A DNA stretch of 64,000 nucleotides from Limnomonas spitsbergensis (lineage: Eukaryota; Chlorophyta; Chlorophyceae; Chlamydomonadales): assembly GCA_037349105.1 (NCBI GenBank), contig JAYJMM010000123.1, forward strand, positions 6,262,001 through 6,326,000. The letters are read 5' to 3'. Each line of letters starts with the position of its first letter. The stretch's first letter is position 1. Under the pieces are notes generated by a model. It was given only the letters and a program-made list of their open reading frames with translations, had not been told where the DNA came from and did not search any database. The translations under genes and the position numbers were made by a program. Below are positions 11,201-22,800 of this stretch, piece after piece.

Positions 11201-13163
11201 CCTACAATCAACACCAGTGTCCCCCACATCTGCACTGTAGGCTGCTAGGTAGCTGAGTTGTAGCTGAAACACCGTACAATCAACACTAGTGTCCCCCACA
11301 TATGTACTGCAGGCTGCTAGGTAGCTGCGTTGTAGCTGAAACACCCTACAATCAACACAAGTGTCCCCCACATCTGTACTGCAGGCTGCTAGGTAGCTGA
11401 GTTGCAGCTGAAACACCGTACAATCAACACCAGTGTCCCTCACATCTGCACTGCAGGCTGCTAGGTGGCTGAGTTGTAGCTGAAACACCGTACAATCAAC
11501 ACCAGTGTCCCCCACATCTGCACTGTAGGCTGCTAGGTAGCTGAGTTGTAGCTGAAGCACCCTACAATCAACACTAGTGTCCCCCACATCTGTACTGCAG
11601 GCTGCTAGGTAGCTGAGTTGCAGCTGAAACACCCTACAATCAACACAAGTGTCCCCCACATCTGTACTGCAGGCTGCTAGGTAGCTGAGTTGTAGCTGAA
11701 ACACCCTACAATCAAGGTACGGCCAAGGTGTGGTCCCAACTTGCTTACTCGTGGCTGCCTGGCAGCCTGATACCGTACAGGTAGTTGTGCGCACTCTCTG
11801 AATTCGACACAGGGGCACACCTGTGCTGAAGTCAAAGGCCTTGCAGCGTTGGGAGGTGGGGAAAGGGCATACAGGGGGGCCGTGATGCTTGAAGAAAGAA
11901 AGAAAGCTACGCCCTATTAGGGCGTGGAAGTCAAGGAAACAACGCAGCTTGGGGCCGTAGCCACATCCGCGCCGTTACCATGAGGCAAACAGAAAGAAGC
12001 AAATTTCTCAACGTGGTTTTCTCTTATGGGTGTGCTTTGTTGGTCCAGTGACAGGCTTTGTGGCGGAAAAATATTCGAGTTTGCTTCTGGTTTGTACTAT
12101 GCTATGCAATTGTTTTATCGAATCGACATACATTTTCTGGGCGCATTTCTTAGCATGGAACGCGGTGATCCCTATAGACATGGCTTCAACTGTGTGCTTA
12201 TCATAAATAGTGCCCGATGTGCCCATCAAGATTGGAATAATTTGTATGTTATTACGTTGGTGCCCGTTCAAGATCAGTAGCTCAACGAGGTCGGTGCGCT
12301 GGTTTAAGCTGAATTGTAGCTAAAAGACCCAAGAATAATCACCTGGTGCTGGAGTCGGAGGGCTTGCAGCATCAGGAGGTGGGAAAGGGGCATGCAGGGG
12401 GGCCGTGATGTAGCTGAAGTGCAGCTGAAACACCCCATGATAATCACCTGTGCTGGAGTCCGAGGGCTTGCAGTGTTGGAAGCGCCTCAATGCCGTTGGT
12501 CAGGTTAACGAAATGGCGGCATTGGGCCAGCGGCAGCGGCAGCGGCCCTCTCGGGGTCGGGCCGCTCAGGGGCAAGCCGCGGCGCGAGGTAAGGACGGCT
12601 GTACCTGGCACTTGCAAGCCAGGGGCACTAAAGTCGGGCGTCTCCGCCGCTGTGGCCAGGGGCAGGGCCCGGAGTGTCGACCGGACAGCTGCGCCCGCCT
12701 CCCCCTTCGCATGCAGAGCGGGAGCATGTAACTCGGCCGCCGCCGACGTGGATGCGTCATGGGCATCATCAAGTACGGATTCTCTTGCCCCACCCTTCAG
12801 GCCTGCCTCTTGCCATTTGTACCCCACTCTCTGACAGCAGGGGAGACGTCGCCTGCCGTGCCAGGTCAGCAATGATGCGAACGCAGGTGGGCATTTGATG
12901 CTGCCGCTGGTCCTGGCCGTCCGGCAGACCTGAACCTCCATTTCAGCTGCAGCTGAGCGCATAGATGCCCCGCTTCCCATGTGCATGGCTGTCTCCCCTC
13001 CCTTACGCATGGGCGCGCCTGCCATGCAACTATGCATGGGCAACGACGGCTGCTTCCTACAGCTGCAGCTGTAAGCAAAACTCGGTAGAGATGTGGTGCC
13101 GTGACTTGTGCGGGAAGAGAGAAGCGTTTTCCTGGTCTGGTTTTTGTCTGGAGATTGGGACAC
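8086..13163 (-). CDS. Gene B: conserved-looking protein of unknown function, five exons
   Basis: Minus-strand exons 13163-12448, 11793-11749, 10909-10808, 9625-9566 and 8233-8086 (TGA) join to 1,071 nt, about 356 aa; every intron is phase 2, and only this joining keeps the frame open. The C-terminal half reads as a compact domain (CRHFVNLTNGIEALPTLQ, DFVRLQSTACEQG, DANLLMSLALGHC, LVWDLGSRNPDVG, WYGLEFVRYVLYRKW). From memory it resembles an uncharacterised plant/algal protein family, but I cannot name it. The N-terminus is Ser/Arg/Ala-rich and might be an organelle transit peptide (inference). It is divergent from TBC1D31 with about 320 bp between ATGs. The exact ATG is uncertain; the first in frame was taken. 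Confidence 0.6.
9566..9625 (-). CDS. Gene B exon 4
   Basis: 60 nt between TCCGCAG and ATCTG|GTGAGT, encoding CLVWDLGSRNPDVGVPRAI; phase 2 on both sides. A decayed copy of its acceptor and start lies upstream near 9830-9862. Confidence 0.6.
9640..10090. repeat. TTCAGGGTT/TTTAGGGTT degenerate repeats in a gene B intron
   Basis: Short repeats of AGGGTTCA, GGGTTTAGG and ATTCAGGG, telomere-like but strongly diverged. Includes a duplicated block (GGGGCTAATGTCTCATACTT at about 9656 and 9729). Confidence 0.5.
10100..10807 (-). repeat. Array of gene B exon 3 3' end plus donor (~66-bp units)
   Basis: On the minus strand, units contain ATGAGCCTGGCACTAGGGCA followed by TTGGT, matching the exon 3 end and donor at 10808-10840. 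About nine copies, increasingly degenerate, separated by CCCTAAA/AACCCTCGAACC-like spacers. Confidence 0.65.
10808..10909 (-). CDS. Gene B exon 3
   Basis: Acceptor GATGCAG; encodes FVRLQSTACEQG ... LLMSLALGH; donor CACTG|GTAAGG. Its 3' end with the donor is tandemly copied downstream (10100-10807). Confidence 0.6.
10955..11716 (+). repeat. 72-bp tandem repeat, about 10.5 copies
   Basis: Unit starts CTGCTAGGTAGCTGAGTTGT and ends TCTGTACTGCAGG; divergence a few percent. Because 72 is divisible by 3, a 312-codon minus frame appears, which I do not regard as a protein. The unit includes the GTAGCTGAGTTGTAGCTGAA core, so it may derive from the ~92-bp units near 12.4 kb. Confidence 0.85.
11749..11793 (-). 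CDS. Gene B exon 2
   Basis: 45-nt micro-exon encoding HNYLYGIRLPGSHD; donor GTAAGC. The acceptor chosen (CAGAGAG) is the one that restores frame with exons 1 and 3. Confidence 0.45.
11891..11979 (-). repeat. Inverted partner of the 5234-5323 repeat
   Basis: Reverse complement of the 5.2 kb copy with about 10 differences; lies in intron 1 of gene B. In the sense that reads EVKET.QLGAVATS it carries an in-frame TAG, so it is not an intact coding piece. Confidence 0.7.
12008..12290 (-). mobile_element. C-terminal fragment of a LINE-type reverse transcriptase ORF
   Basis: Low-GC island inside gene B intron 1. The minus frame contains IQIIPILMGTSGTIYDKHTV and LHSIVQTRSKLE, which resembles the extreme C-terminus of some non-LTR retrotransposon ORF2 proteins (hydrophobic strand, G-TIP-like motif, terminal helix). 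No RT core remains. The resemblance is from memory; treat as a relic. Confidence 0.45.
12330..12480 (-). repeat. ~92-bp units copying gene B exon 1 3' end and donor
   Basis: The true exon end (CTGCAAGCCCTCGGACTCCA, then GCACAG|GTGATT, minus strand) is followed downstream by a copy at 12343-12388 and another at 11813-11852. The intronic part of the unit carries the GTAGCTGA motif. Confidence 0.65.
12448..13163 (-). CDS. Gene B exon 1
   Basis: Open frame from ATG at 13163 for 238 codons, ending CTCCAGCACAG|GTGATT (phase 2). The last ~30 codons contain HFVNLTNGIEALP, the start of the conserved-looking domain; the preceding part is low complexity. Confidence 0.55.
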
Positions 13164-13481
13164 TCGTAGTCGCGGTCGCGGCCCCGTCCGAGCTAGGCGA
13201 TGGAGCGTCGGTCCCGGCCAAGTTCGGTATGACAGAGATGAATCAGGAGATTGAGGATGGGGTGGCGCTTATGACTAAGGTTGCTGTTATTCGCGGCGAT
13301 CGATGAAGATGATCGATAGGGTTGAGGGGGTGCCTGCATATAGGCGAGGACCTGCCTCGTCAGGGGTGGGATCAGGGTTAACGCGCCCGGACCCCGAGTG
13401 TGACCCAAAGTCAACTTTCAAAAAATCAAGCGGGTTGACCCGGGCGAATCAAACTACACACACATCGCGCTGTCGCATGAA
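13164..13481. promoter_or_regulatory. Shared upstream region of gene B and TBC1D31
   Basis: The 318 bp between divergent start codons must hold both 5' UTRs and core promoters. No clear TATA box was seen. A short frame on the plus strand ends at 13306 and is probably UTR or chance. Confidence 0.35.
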
Positions 13482-13805
13482 ATGCTGAGGCTGGTGCACA
13501 ATGTCACGCTGGCCGATGCGAACGGCCGGCTCTGGGACAGCCCCCCCATCATCGGTACTGACGGTCTGGTCACTGTCATCCAGACGCCATCGTCCACCTT
13601 TTCAGCCTCCGTCCGAAACCTCAGCTTTGACGTCGTTGCTTATGACCCCAGAGCGCAGCTCCTTGCCGCGGTGACTAGCAAGGGTGACACATACATCTTC
13701 AACATCCCGCAAAACAGATACCAGCGTGTTGACAAGACGGGGCACTCGGGTACAGCAGCTGCCTTCTCGACAGTCAGCTTGCGCCAGCTTTTTGTCGCAT
13801 TCGCC
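13482..13805 (+). CDS. TBC1D31: TBC1D31 exon 1 (start; WD40 blades)
   Basis: ATG to GTCGCATTCGCC|GTGAGT, 108 codons. Contains GRLWDSPP and YIFNIPQNRYQRV, matching the human N-terminal GKIWHRKP and YVFDLHGNRF. Confidence 0.8.
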
Positions 13806-16800
13806 GTGAGTGATGAAGCGGCCTGGGTGGAGCCATGCTCGTCCAAGCTTTGCGTCTCGCCATGCAGCGAGTCGCAATGCATGGCTCGCTAACAATCAGC
13901 CATGCACAGACGCGCTGTTGTGCATGTGGGAGGTACATGCACGCTGCTCGAGGATAGCATACAACACAAAAATTGAGCGGGATATATTGGTAGCATCTCA
14001 TACATGAACTAAAGCTTGTTAGCTCCATCCCATGCCCCATCTCAAGCTCCGACCCCATGCTGGTTGTCCTAATGCTGTTCCTTCTTGCCCTGCAAACAAA
14101 ATACTGGCACTGATTTAAGGAGCATCTACACATCATTGATTTGGACATTTAAAAAACGTCTTTGCTGTGCGGGTAGGCGTCATTGTAACGCTTATTTCCA
14201 CCTCGTAGATGGCCTGCACGTAGCCCGCTCCCTAGAAAGTAAGAAACGCTCTCACCTCCCGGGCTGGCTGCCCATCCTTGCAGAGACTAATCAGCTCAAC
14301 AAACCCCATCCTTCATCCTTGTGGTCCGCAGGCTCACATGTCTCACATGCGAAAGTGTCTCACAAGCCGTGCTCTAAACCCGTGTTCCCTTCACCCCTCG
14401 TCCTCACATCTGGCAGGACTGCTCCTTCTATCCGGGTGAATGAGGTTGCCTTAGCCCATGACACCCAGCACCAACATTGATCCCTAAACCCTTTATCCTC
14501 CCTGTTTCAGGACTGCTCTATCAGGGTGTATGATGTGGCGAAGGGCACGCAAATTGGCATCCTCAAAGAGCATCGCAAGCAAGTGGATGGGTGCTGGGGA
14601 TGAAGGGATTAAGGATCATCGTGCATCACCATGCATCACCATGCATCACCATGCCTCACCATACATCGCTATGCGTTACCACGCGTCACCATGCATCACC
14701 ATGCATCACCATGCATCACCATGCATCATCATGCATCGCTATGCGTTACCACGCGTCACCATGCATCACCATGCATCACCATGCATCACCATGCATCACC
14801 ATGCATCACCATGCATCACCATGCATCACATGCGTTACCAATTCACCATGCATGACGATGCATTGCCGTACATCACCGTGCCGTATCCTCCAGGAGTCTC
14901 ACAAGCAAGTGGATGGGTGCAGGGGTAGGGACCATTCATGCAGCCCAGGGCACGAGTCTGCCTTGTCACATAAGGCTCAGGCCGCAGGCCACATGGTTCA
15001 CATGGGCACCTTTGCCACATGCCCACATCCGTCATGACCATATCGGCTGGGCATTATAGCTACGTCCCACACAGCCTGTGGCTGTCATGACCTCCGGACG
15101 TCATTGCTATGGGCTGCATACCGCACACGGGGGCACCTGGCCAGCCAGCACTACCGCCTAGGGCCATGGCCCGTGCGGCACCAGGGCATCTGGGCAGCAT
15201 TTGAAACCGCAATCACTCCTATATTCCTGTCAGTCCTGCTTAGCCCTGCACCCATTTTCTCCCATCGTTCACATCAACCAAATCCCCCGACCTCCTTCCT
15301 GCTTCAACAGCCCTCCGTTGCAGCTGACCATGCGTACCGGGTGTGACGAGATGCTGTCTGTGGCAGTGGACGGAATCATTATCTGGGACACCAAGGTGCG
15401 CCCCTCGGGGGGAGGGGTGGGGGACAAGTGTGGGACGGTGTGAAAACGGCATGTGGACCAACTCGTGGGGACACCAAGGGATTCAGCCAGCACCAGCCAA
15501 CCGGCCGCGATATAAAAAGCATTGGGGGGGGCAAGGATGCTGTCTGTGGCAGTGAATGGGATAATCCGCTGGGACACCAAGATGCGCCCCTTTGGGGAGG
15601 GGTGGGACAAGCTTGGGAGGGTGTGAACAGCGAGAGGACACAAACGTGTGCAACATGGGTGGTTAGGGTGATGCGTTACACATATTGGAGGGACCCAGGG
15701 ACGCATCATGGGGCATATTGGAGGGACCCAGGGACGCATCATGGGGCATATTGGAGGGACCCAGGGACGCATCATGGGACATATTGGAGGGACCCAGGGA
15801 CGCATCATGGGGCATATTGGAGGGACCCAGGGACGCATCATGGGGCATATTGGAGGGACCCAGGGACGCATCATGGGGCATATTGGAGGGACCCAGGGAC
15901 GCATCATGGGGCATATTGGAGGGACCCAGGGACGCATCATGGGGCATATTGGAGGGACCCAGGGACGCATCATGGGGCAAATTTGAGGGACCCAGGGACG
16001 CATCATGGGGCATATTGGAGGGACCCAGGGACGCATCATGGGGCATATTGGAGGGACCTAGGGACGCATCATGGGGTATATTGGAGGGACCCAGGGACGC
16101 ATCATGGGGCATATTGGAGGGACCCAGGGACGCATCATGGGGCATATTGGAGGGACCTAGGGACGCATCATGGGGTATATTGGAGGGACCCAGGGGCGCA
16201 TCATGGGGCATCATGGGGGAGAGAGTTGAGGGGTAACATTTTAGGTAGGGGTCTAGGGCGAGGGCTAGGGTTTCGGGGGGAGTGGGTGTCTAAGCTCTTT
16301 AGGTTAAGGGTTGTGGTTAAGAAGGGGGGTAGGGTAAAAGGGGAGGCAAGCTTCTAGGCTCTTTAGATTCAGGGCGAGGGTTAAGGGTTTGGGGGAGGCT
16401 GGCGTTCAGGCTCTATAGGTTAAGGGTTGTGGCTTAGGGGGTAGGGATAAGGTTAACTTTGACTCCTTTAGGCTCTGTAGGGTGAGGGTTATAGGGTTAG
16501 TTATTAAAATATGTTGGTTTGTGGGCTCTTTAGGGGAAGAGCCCTTGGAGACAAAGGGTACACTCAGCATCGGGACAGCCGCCACTGGACGCTAATTGAG
16601 ATGAAGTGCGGGGCCCAAGCGCTCCAGGGCATGCTGCACCAGGGTATGCTGCACGAGGACGCCGTGGCCCCGGGCTGGGACGTGGCCGAATCTGAGCTTT
16701 GGACCTTCATGCAGAGTCACAGAAGGGTGAGGGTAACGGGTGAACCTGTAACCCTCCTGGCAAATCCGAAGATGTGACCTGTCACCACTGTCTCCTGAAC

Positions 16801-19800
16801 CCTTATTCTGTGACCATTGAACCCTGATAAGCACCTCTTCCCCAAAGCTGCAATGCAAACGCCCTCTGGGCGAGGGACATCAGTTTCACACTTGTGTGCA
16901 CCCGCTGGGCCACAGGCGGTCAATGACTATCACAGTGCCCTTTGCACAGAAGCTACAGCGCAAGCGCTCCCTGGGCAACGGGCCGTACGGTGCGGTACAA
17001 GCGCACTACATGCCTGATGGGGAGTCGCTCGTCGCCAGCTTCCAGGTAGCTGCTACCTGAAACCTTTCTGTCAGCTTCTATGCAGCTTCGGACTGAATCC
17101 AAGTGATGTCAGAGGATGCAGCAAAGCTTCCAGCTTCCTGGTAGACCCTTCATGTATCCTAGTCAACAGATACCGGGTAGCTTAAACCTGACACATAGCT
17201 CCTAACTTCCAATTAGATTCTGCCTGGATTCTGGTCACCAGCTTCTTGGCAACTCCTCTCTGACACCTACCTGTCAGCTTCTTGGTAGCTCCTTCCTGAA
17301 TCCTAGCGGCCAGCTTCTAGGTAACTCCCCCAGACGTGTCCATCCCAACCCATAAAAATAAACACGCAGGACGGCAGCTTCCACATGTGGACCCTGCACA
17401 ACCTCCAGCTTCTACGCAGCTTCACTATCCCGTCATCGCCGGCGCTGCGGCCGCTGCAGTGCGCGTTCGCGCTGAGCCCCGACGGGCAGCTGCTGGTCGC
17501 CGGCGGCCGGGGCCTGCCGCTGCTGATGCTGTACAGCGCCGTGACGGGCACGCTGCTGCGCGGTGTGCGGCTGCCGCGGATGCAGCGCGCGGCGGAGGGC
17601 GCGTACCAGCTCGAGTTCCTGCCTGACTCAGCCACGGTGGTGACATTGTGCAACGACGGAGCGGTGCGCCATTCGCTTATTGTTCCACACTAAACTTTTG
17701 AAATAAATACGTGCCCCCTCTGTTCACAATGTCTATCTCAATATTTGGAAAAGGAGTTTAACCTTGGGTGGCTCAATCATGTTTCTTAGTCATTAGATAA
17801 GATGCTATATGTAGCTGCTGACTGAAGCATAGCTCCCAGCTTCCAAGCAGCTCCTGCCTGAATTCTGGTCACTAGCTTCTTGGTAACTCCTACCTGAAAG
17901 CTACCTGCCAATTTCCAGGTATCTCTTGGTAGCTACCCGAATTTAACCTTGGGGTAACACAACAGCTGGAGTTACCGCCTGACTCAGCCACAGGGGTAAC
18001 ATTGCGCAACTGTGTGTCCAGTTTAAATGATTTCCCCAAAACAAGTTGAAAAACGAGGCACCTTGGCGAAATGAATCGCTTGAGTTCCAGCCCGAATCAG
18101 CAAAAGAGGAGGTATGGTACCTCTGGATATCAAATTGCCCCAGTTACCGGTACGGCCCCTTCGCCCTCAACCCTAAACACTGGGCACTTAACCTAAGCCT
18201 TTGCAATCACCGGCCAAACTGCAACCCCCTTGTGCAAAGACAGGGCTGGGAACTGGCTCTAAGCATTTACCCCTCAGGTGCTAGTTTGTTTATAAACCCT
18301 CAGGTGTCAGTTTGTTTATAAACCCTCGGGTGCGAGTTTGTTTATAAACCCTCAGGTGCTAGTTTGTTTATAAACCCTCAGGTGCTAGTTTGTTTATAAA
18401 CCCTCAGGTGTCAGTTTGTGTATAAACCCTGAGGTGTCAGTTTGTTTATAAACCCTCAGGTGTCAGTTTGTTTATAAACCCTCAGGTGTCAGTTTGTTCA
18501 TAAACCCTCAGGTGTAAGTTTGTTTGTACTCACTCAGGTGTCAGTTTGTTCATAAACCCTCAGGTGTTAGTTTGTTCATAAACCCTCAGGTGCTAGTTTG
18601 TTTATAAACCCTCAGGTGTCAGTTTGTTTATACACCCTCAGGTGTTAGTTTGTTTATAAACCCTCAGGTGTTAGTTTGTTTATAAACCCTCAGGTGTCAT
18701 TTTGTTTATAAACCCTCAGGTGTCAGTTTGTTTATAAACCCTCAGGTGTCAGTTTGTTTGTACACACTCAGGTGTCAGTTTGTTCATAAACCCTCAGGTG
18801 TCAGTTTGTTTATAAACCCTCAGGTGTCAGTTTGTTTATACACCCTCAGGTGTTAGTTTGTTTATAAACCCTCAGGTGTTAGTTTGCTTATAAACCCTCA
18901 GGTGTCAGTTTGTTTATTAACCCTCAGGTGTCAGTTTGTTTATAAACCCTCAGGTGTCAGTTTGTTTATAAACCCTCAGGTGTCAGTTTGTTTATAAACC
19001 CTCAGGTGTCAGTTTGTTTATAAACCCCTAAGGTGTTAGTTTGTTTATAAACCCTCAGGTGTCAGTTTGTTTATAAACCCTCAGGTGTCAGTTTGTTTAT
19101 AAACCCTCAGGTGCCTAACCCCCATTGCTGAAACATAGGGCAACTGGTGAGCCAGGTTTTAGTGATGACCCTGAACCCTGAATCTCTGTACCACGACTGG
19201 GCAGGTTTTAGGGCGGTGAGTTCGCTTGAGCCCCTTGCAGATTATATGACCCCCCCCGACTGAAGCCCTGGAGATTCTGCTCTTCTGATTGACTGAAGCC
19301 CCCTTAGTCGCAGGTCCGGTTCCTTGATGCCACAAGGTCATGTGCCTCACGAGGTGCCAGCAGCTTATTGACGCCATATGCTGCAGTCCCGCCTGACGCC
19401 TCCCGTCTGACGCCGTCGCAGGTCCGTTTCATCAACGTCAAGGCCATGCGCCTCACGGCCGAGGTGCCGTATGTGCAGCCTCGCCGCACTGACTGCATAT
19501 TTTCAATGGACAAGCGCGGGAACCACCTGGCGCTGGTGGCAGACGGTCAGGTGGGAATCCGGCGTTTTCTATTACATGTGTGCATATGTTTTAAAACCAC
19601 CGCCCAGGTATGAAAAGGCGAGGGAGCCCCGAGGCTCTCACGCCATGTGCAGGGAGGGCGCTTGGGCGGCGCCCCCTCTTCCATCCCCCTAACCGAGGCT
19701 CTCACGCCATGTGCGGGGAGGGCGCCCCCTCTCCCGTCCCCCTAACCGAGGCTTTGCCAGGACCACTCCTGCCGGGGCGTACGGGAAGCCATTCCCGTCC

Positions 19801-22800
19801 AGAGGGGTCCAGGAACGCGTGAGGGAGGGAGTAGAAGGGGCCGGCAAGGTAGCCACCCCCCGCTTTTGGTGGCAGATGAGCAGGTGGGGAGCGCGTGAGG
19901 GAGGGAGAAGAAGGGGCAAGCACGGTACCCACCCCCTGATTTTGGTGGCAGATGGGCAGGTGGGGAGCGCGTGAGGGAGGGAGTAGAAGGGGCAGGCACG
20001 GTACCCCCCCCCCTGGTTTTGGTGGCAGATGGGCAGGTGGGGAGCGCGTGAGGGAGGGAGTAGGAGGGGCAGGCACGGTACCCCCCCCCTGGTTTTGGTG
20101 GCAGATGGGCAGGTGGGTGATGGAACGGGGATGAATCGATGCCAGGAGGGTGCGGAACGGGAGGGGGCATGAGAGGGAGCCCGGGGCCGGCGTGGCAGTC
20201 ACCTGGTACATGTAACAGCCTACCCGGGCTGATTTTGTGTGTCAGCTTCTCAGGATTTAAGGGTTAAACCTCGCTCCCGTCGTTTGACCTGGTAATTTAG
20301 GGTTTAGGGTTCAACCCTTCACCCTCTCATCTTTCGGCTGGGTGCTCATTAGCTTGATCTGGCCAGGGGATCTGGCAGCCATCAGGACAAAGGCTATGGA
20401 ACGAGTGCCGCTTTGCGCGTTCCCTCTTCTGCCGACTAAACCCCTGCTCTGCCCTTTCAGGTGCTCATACAGGATCTGGCAGCCAGTAAGTGACAGGCTT
20501 CGGAGCCCCCCCCCCCTCCTTCTCATAAACTCAAACCCTAATCACGTAACCCTCGTTCAGGTGCTCTTATATGATCTGGCAGCCATCAGGAGGCAGGCTC
20601 CGGAGCCGATCCCGCTGGATCTGGTGGAGGTGTCCAGGCTGGAGGAGGTGGTCACGTCGCTGCAGCTCAGGGCGTACGGCACGCCTGACGTAAACGAGGA
20701 GGGGGCCGAGGTGGGGAACCGTGTGTGTGTGAGTGCATGTATGCGTGCGTGCATGCGCCTGTGTGTATGTGTGTGAGTTTGTGAGAGTTGCATGTTCCCA
20801 AGTGTGTGTTTCAATGTCAGAGCACGCATGTGCTGTTTTGTCGTGGGATGCTGACACCCCCCGGAGAGGTTCTGTTATACGCCACGGGTCTTGTCGAAGT
20901 TTGCACGCAAGCCTTTTAAATTTTTTGAACTTAGGGGTTGTGAAGGACAGGCACGCTCATTGCTGCTCCGATCCCTCGCGCTGATGCCGCTGGGGCGATG
21001 ATTCGGAAGGCTGCGGTGCTCCTGCGTAATCCTCCAAACCTATTCCCTGAGCCCTTGCATTTCCCCCCTAAGCGCTTGACCTCATTTCAACTTCAACTTA
21101 CATGCGGTGTCATCATTAGGGCGACGACTCGGATGGCCGCGGGGCTAGTACCTCCGACACCGCCGCTGCCCGTGACGCCGGCCGCGCTGCTCCCACAGCA
21201 ACGGCGTCACTCGCCTTTCCCGTCGTCGGGCCGAAGCCTCCGCCTGAATCGTCGAGGCAGCCGGCGGGGCGCGGCGCCGGGCCCGTTGCGGGTGGCGCAA
21301 AGCACGGGCCTGTCTCGCGACCAGCTGCGGCCCTGCCGCCGAGGTACCGAACCCCGGCCGAAGCCAGATCGTCCTCTTTGGCCGACGCTGGGGGTGGAGG
21401 CGCCGCGGCCGGCCCGCTCGCGGCTTGGGGTCGTGAGGCGTCTGATGAGACCTCCCGTCCCGACCGCCTGGGTCTGCCCCGGATGCGGGCCTTGCTGGAT
21501 GCCTTCGGGGAGTACCCCGCGCGTTACCGGCTCACAATCTGGTGCGCTTGGGGCGCTGGTATGTTTTACCTGGTCCGGTTTGGGGTTTATTAAGAAAAAG
21601 TAACTCTTGACCCTGAGATCTCAAGATGTGGTGTACAGGAGCGCTGTTCCCTACACTCGAATCCCTTCACCATGCCTGCTAGAGCCCATAGGTTTGTGTT
21701 TGATTTACCCTAACCCTCAAACCTTGATCCCATCTGCTACAGCCCTGGACTATGCTTGGATTTGCCTTCACCCTCATCCCTTGGCCCTGTCCGTTAGGGC
21801 CCTTGGCTTTGGACTGACCTAAACCCCCAATCCTCAACCCTTGTTCATCTGGACCCTGAACCAAGCTGTCTACAGAACCCTGCTGGGCCCTCAACCCGCA
21901 CCCTAACCTGCTCCTGCAAGGTCTGGCGCCCTAAATTCGTAACCCTGTCTTGCAGGACGCGGGTCCTTTAACCCTGAACCATCAACCCTGTCATGCCGGA
22001 AGCGGCTCCATAAACCCTGTACCATCAACCCTGTCATGCCGGACGCAGCTCCATAAACCCTGGCATGCAGGACGTGGGTCCCTCAACCCTGAACCATCAA
22101 CCCTGTCATGCCGGACGCAGCTCCATAAACCCTGGCATGCAGGACGTGGATCCCTCAACCCTGAACCATCAACCCTGTCATGCCGGACGCAGCTCCATAA
22201 ACCCTGGCATGCAGGACGTGGATCCCTCAACCCTGAACCATCAACCCTGTCATGCCGGACGCAGCTCCATAAACCCTGGCCTGCAGGACGTGGATCCCTA
22301 AACCCTGAACCATCAACCCTGTCATGCCGGACGCGGCTCCATAAACCCTGGCATGCAGGACGTGGATCCCTAAACCCTGTACCATCAACCCTGTCATGCC
22401 GGACGCAGCTCCATAAACCCTGGCCTGCAGGACGCGGGTCCCTCAACCCTGAACCATCAACCCTGTCATGCCGGATGCGGCTCCATAAACCCTGGCATGC
22501 AGGACGTGGATCCCTAAACCTTGTACCATCAACCCTGTCATGCCGGACGCAGCTCCATAAACCCTGGCCTGCAGGACGCAGGTCCCTCAACCCTGAACCA
22601 TCAACCCTGTCATGCAGGACGCAGGTCCCTCAATCCTGAACCATCAACCCTGTCATGCCGGACGCGGCTTCATAAACCCTGGCCTGCAGGACGCAGGTCC
22701 ATAAACCCTGAACCATCAACCCTGTCATGCCGGACGCAGCTCCATAAACCCTGAACCATCCACCCTGTCATGCCGGACGCGGCTCCATAAACCCTGACAT

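Noticed and set aside
10880..11818. 312-codon minus frame with a 24-residue repeat
   Set aside because: 72-bp array in a gene B intron; true exons 2 and 3 of gene B lie at its two ends in other contexts.
14530..15037. His-rich frames (HHASPCITM repeats)
   Set aside because: 10-bp ATGCATCACC array inside intron 2.
15269..16357. Open frames with 11-residue repeats on both strands
   Set aside because: 33-bp intronic array.
16511..16777. GC-rich 88-codon frame in intron 3 considered as an extra TBC1D31 exon
   Set aside because: Exons 3 and 4 join directly with good match to the human protein; part of this segment looks like a decayed copy of the exon 4 start.
21950..22639. Cys/Ser-rich repetitive frames on both strands
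   Set aside because: Exon 9 acceptor array in intron 8.
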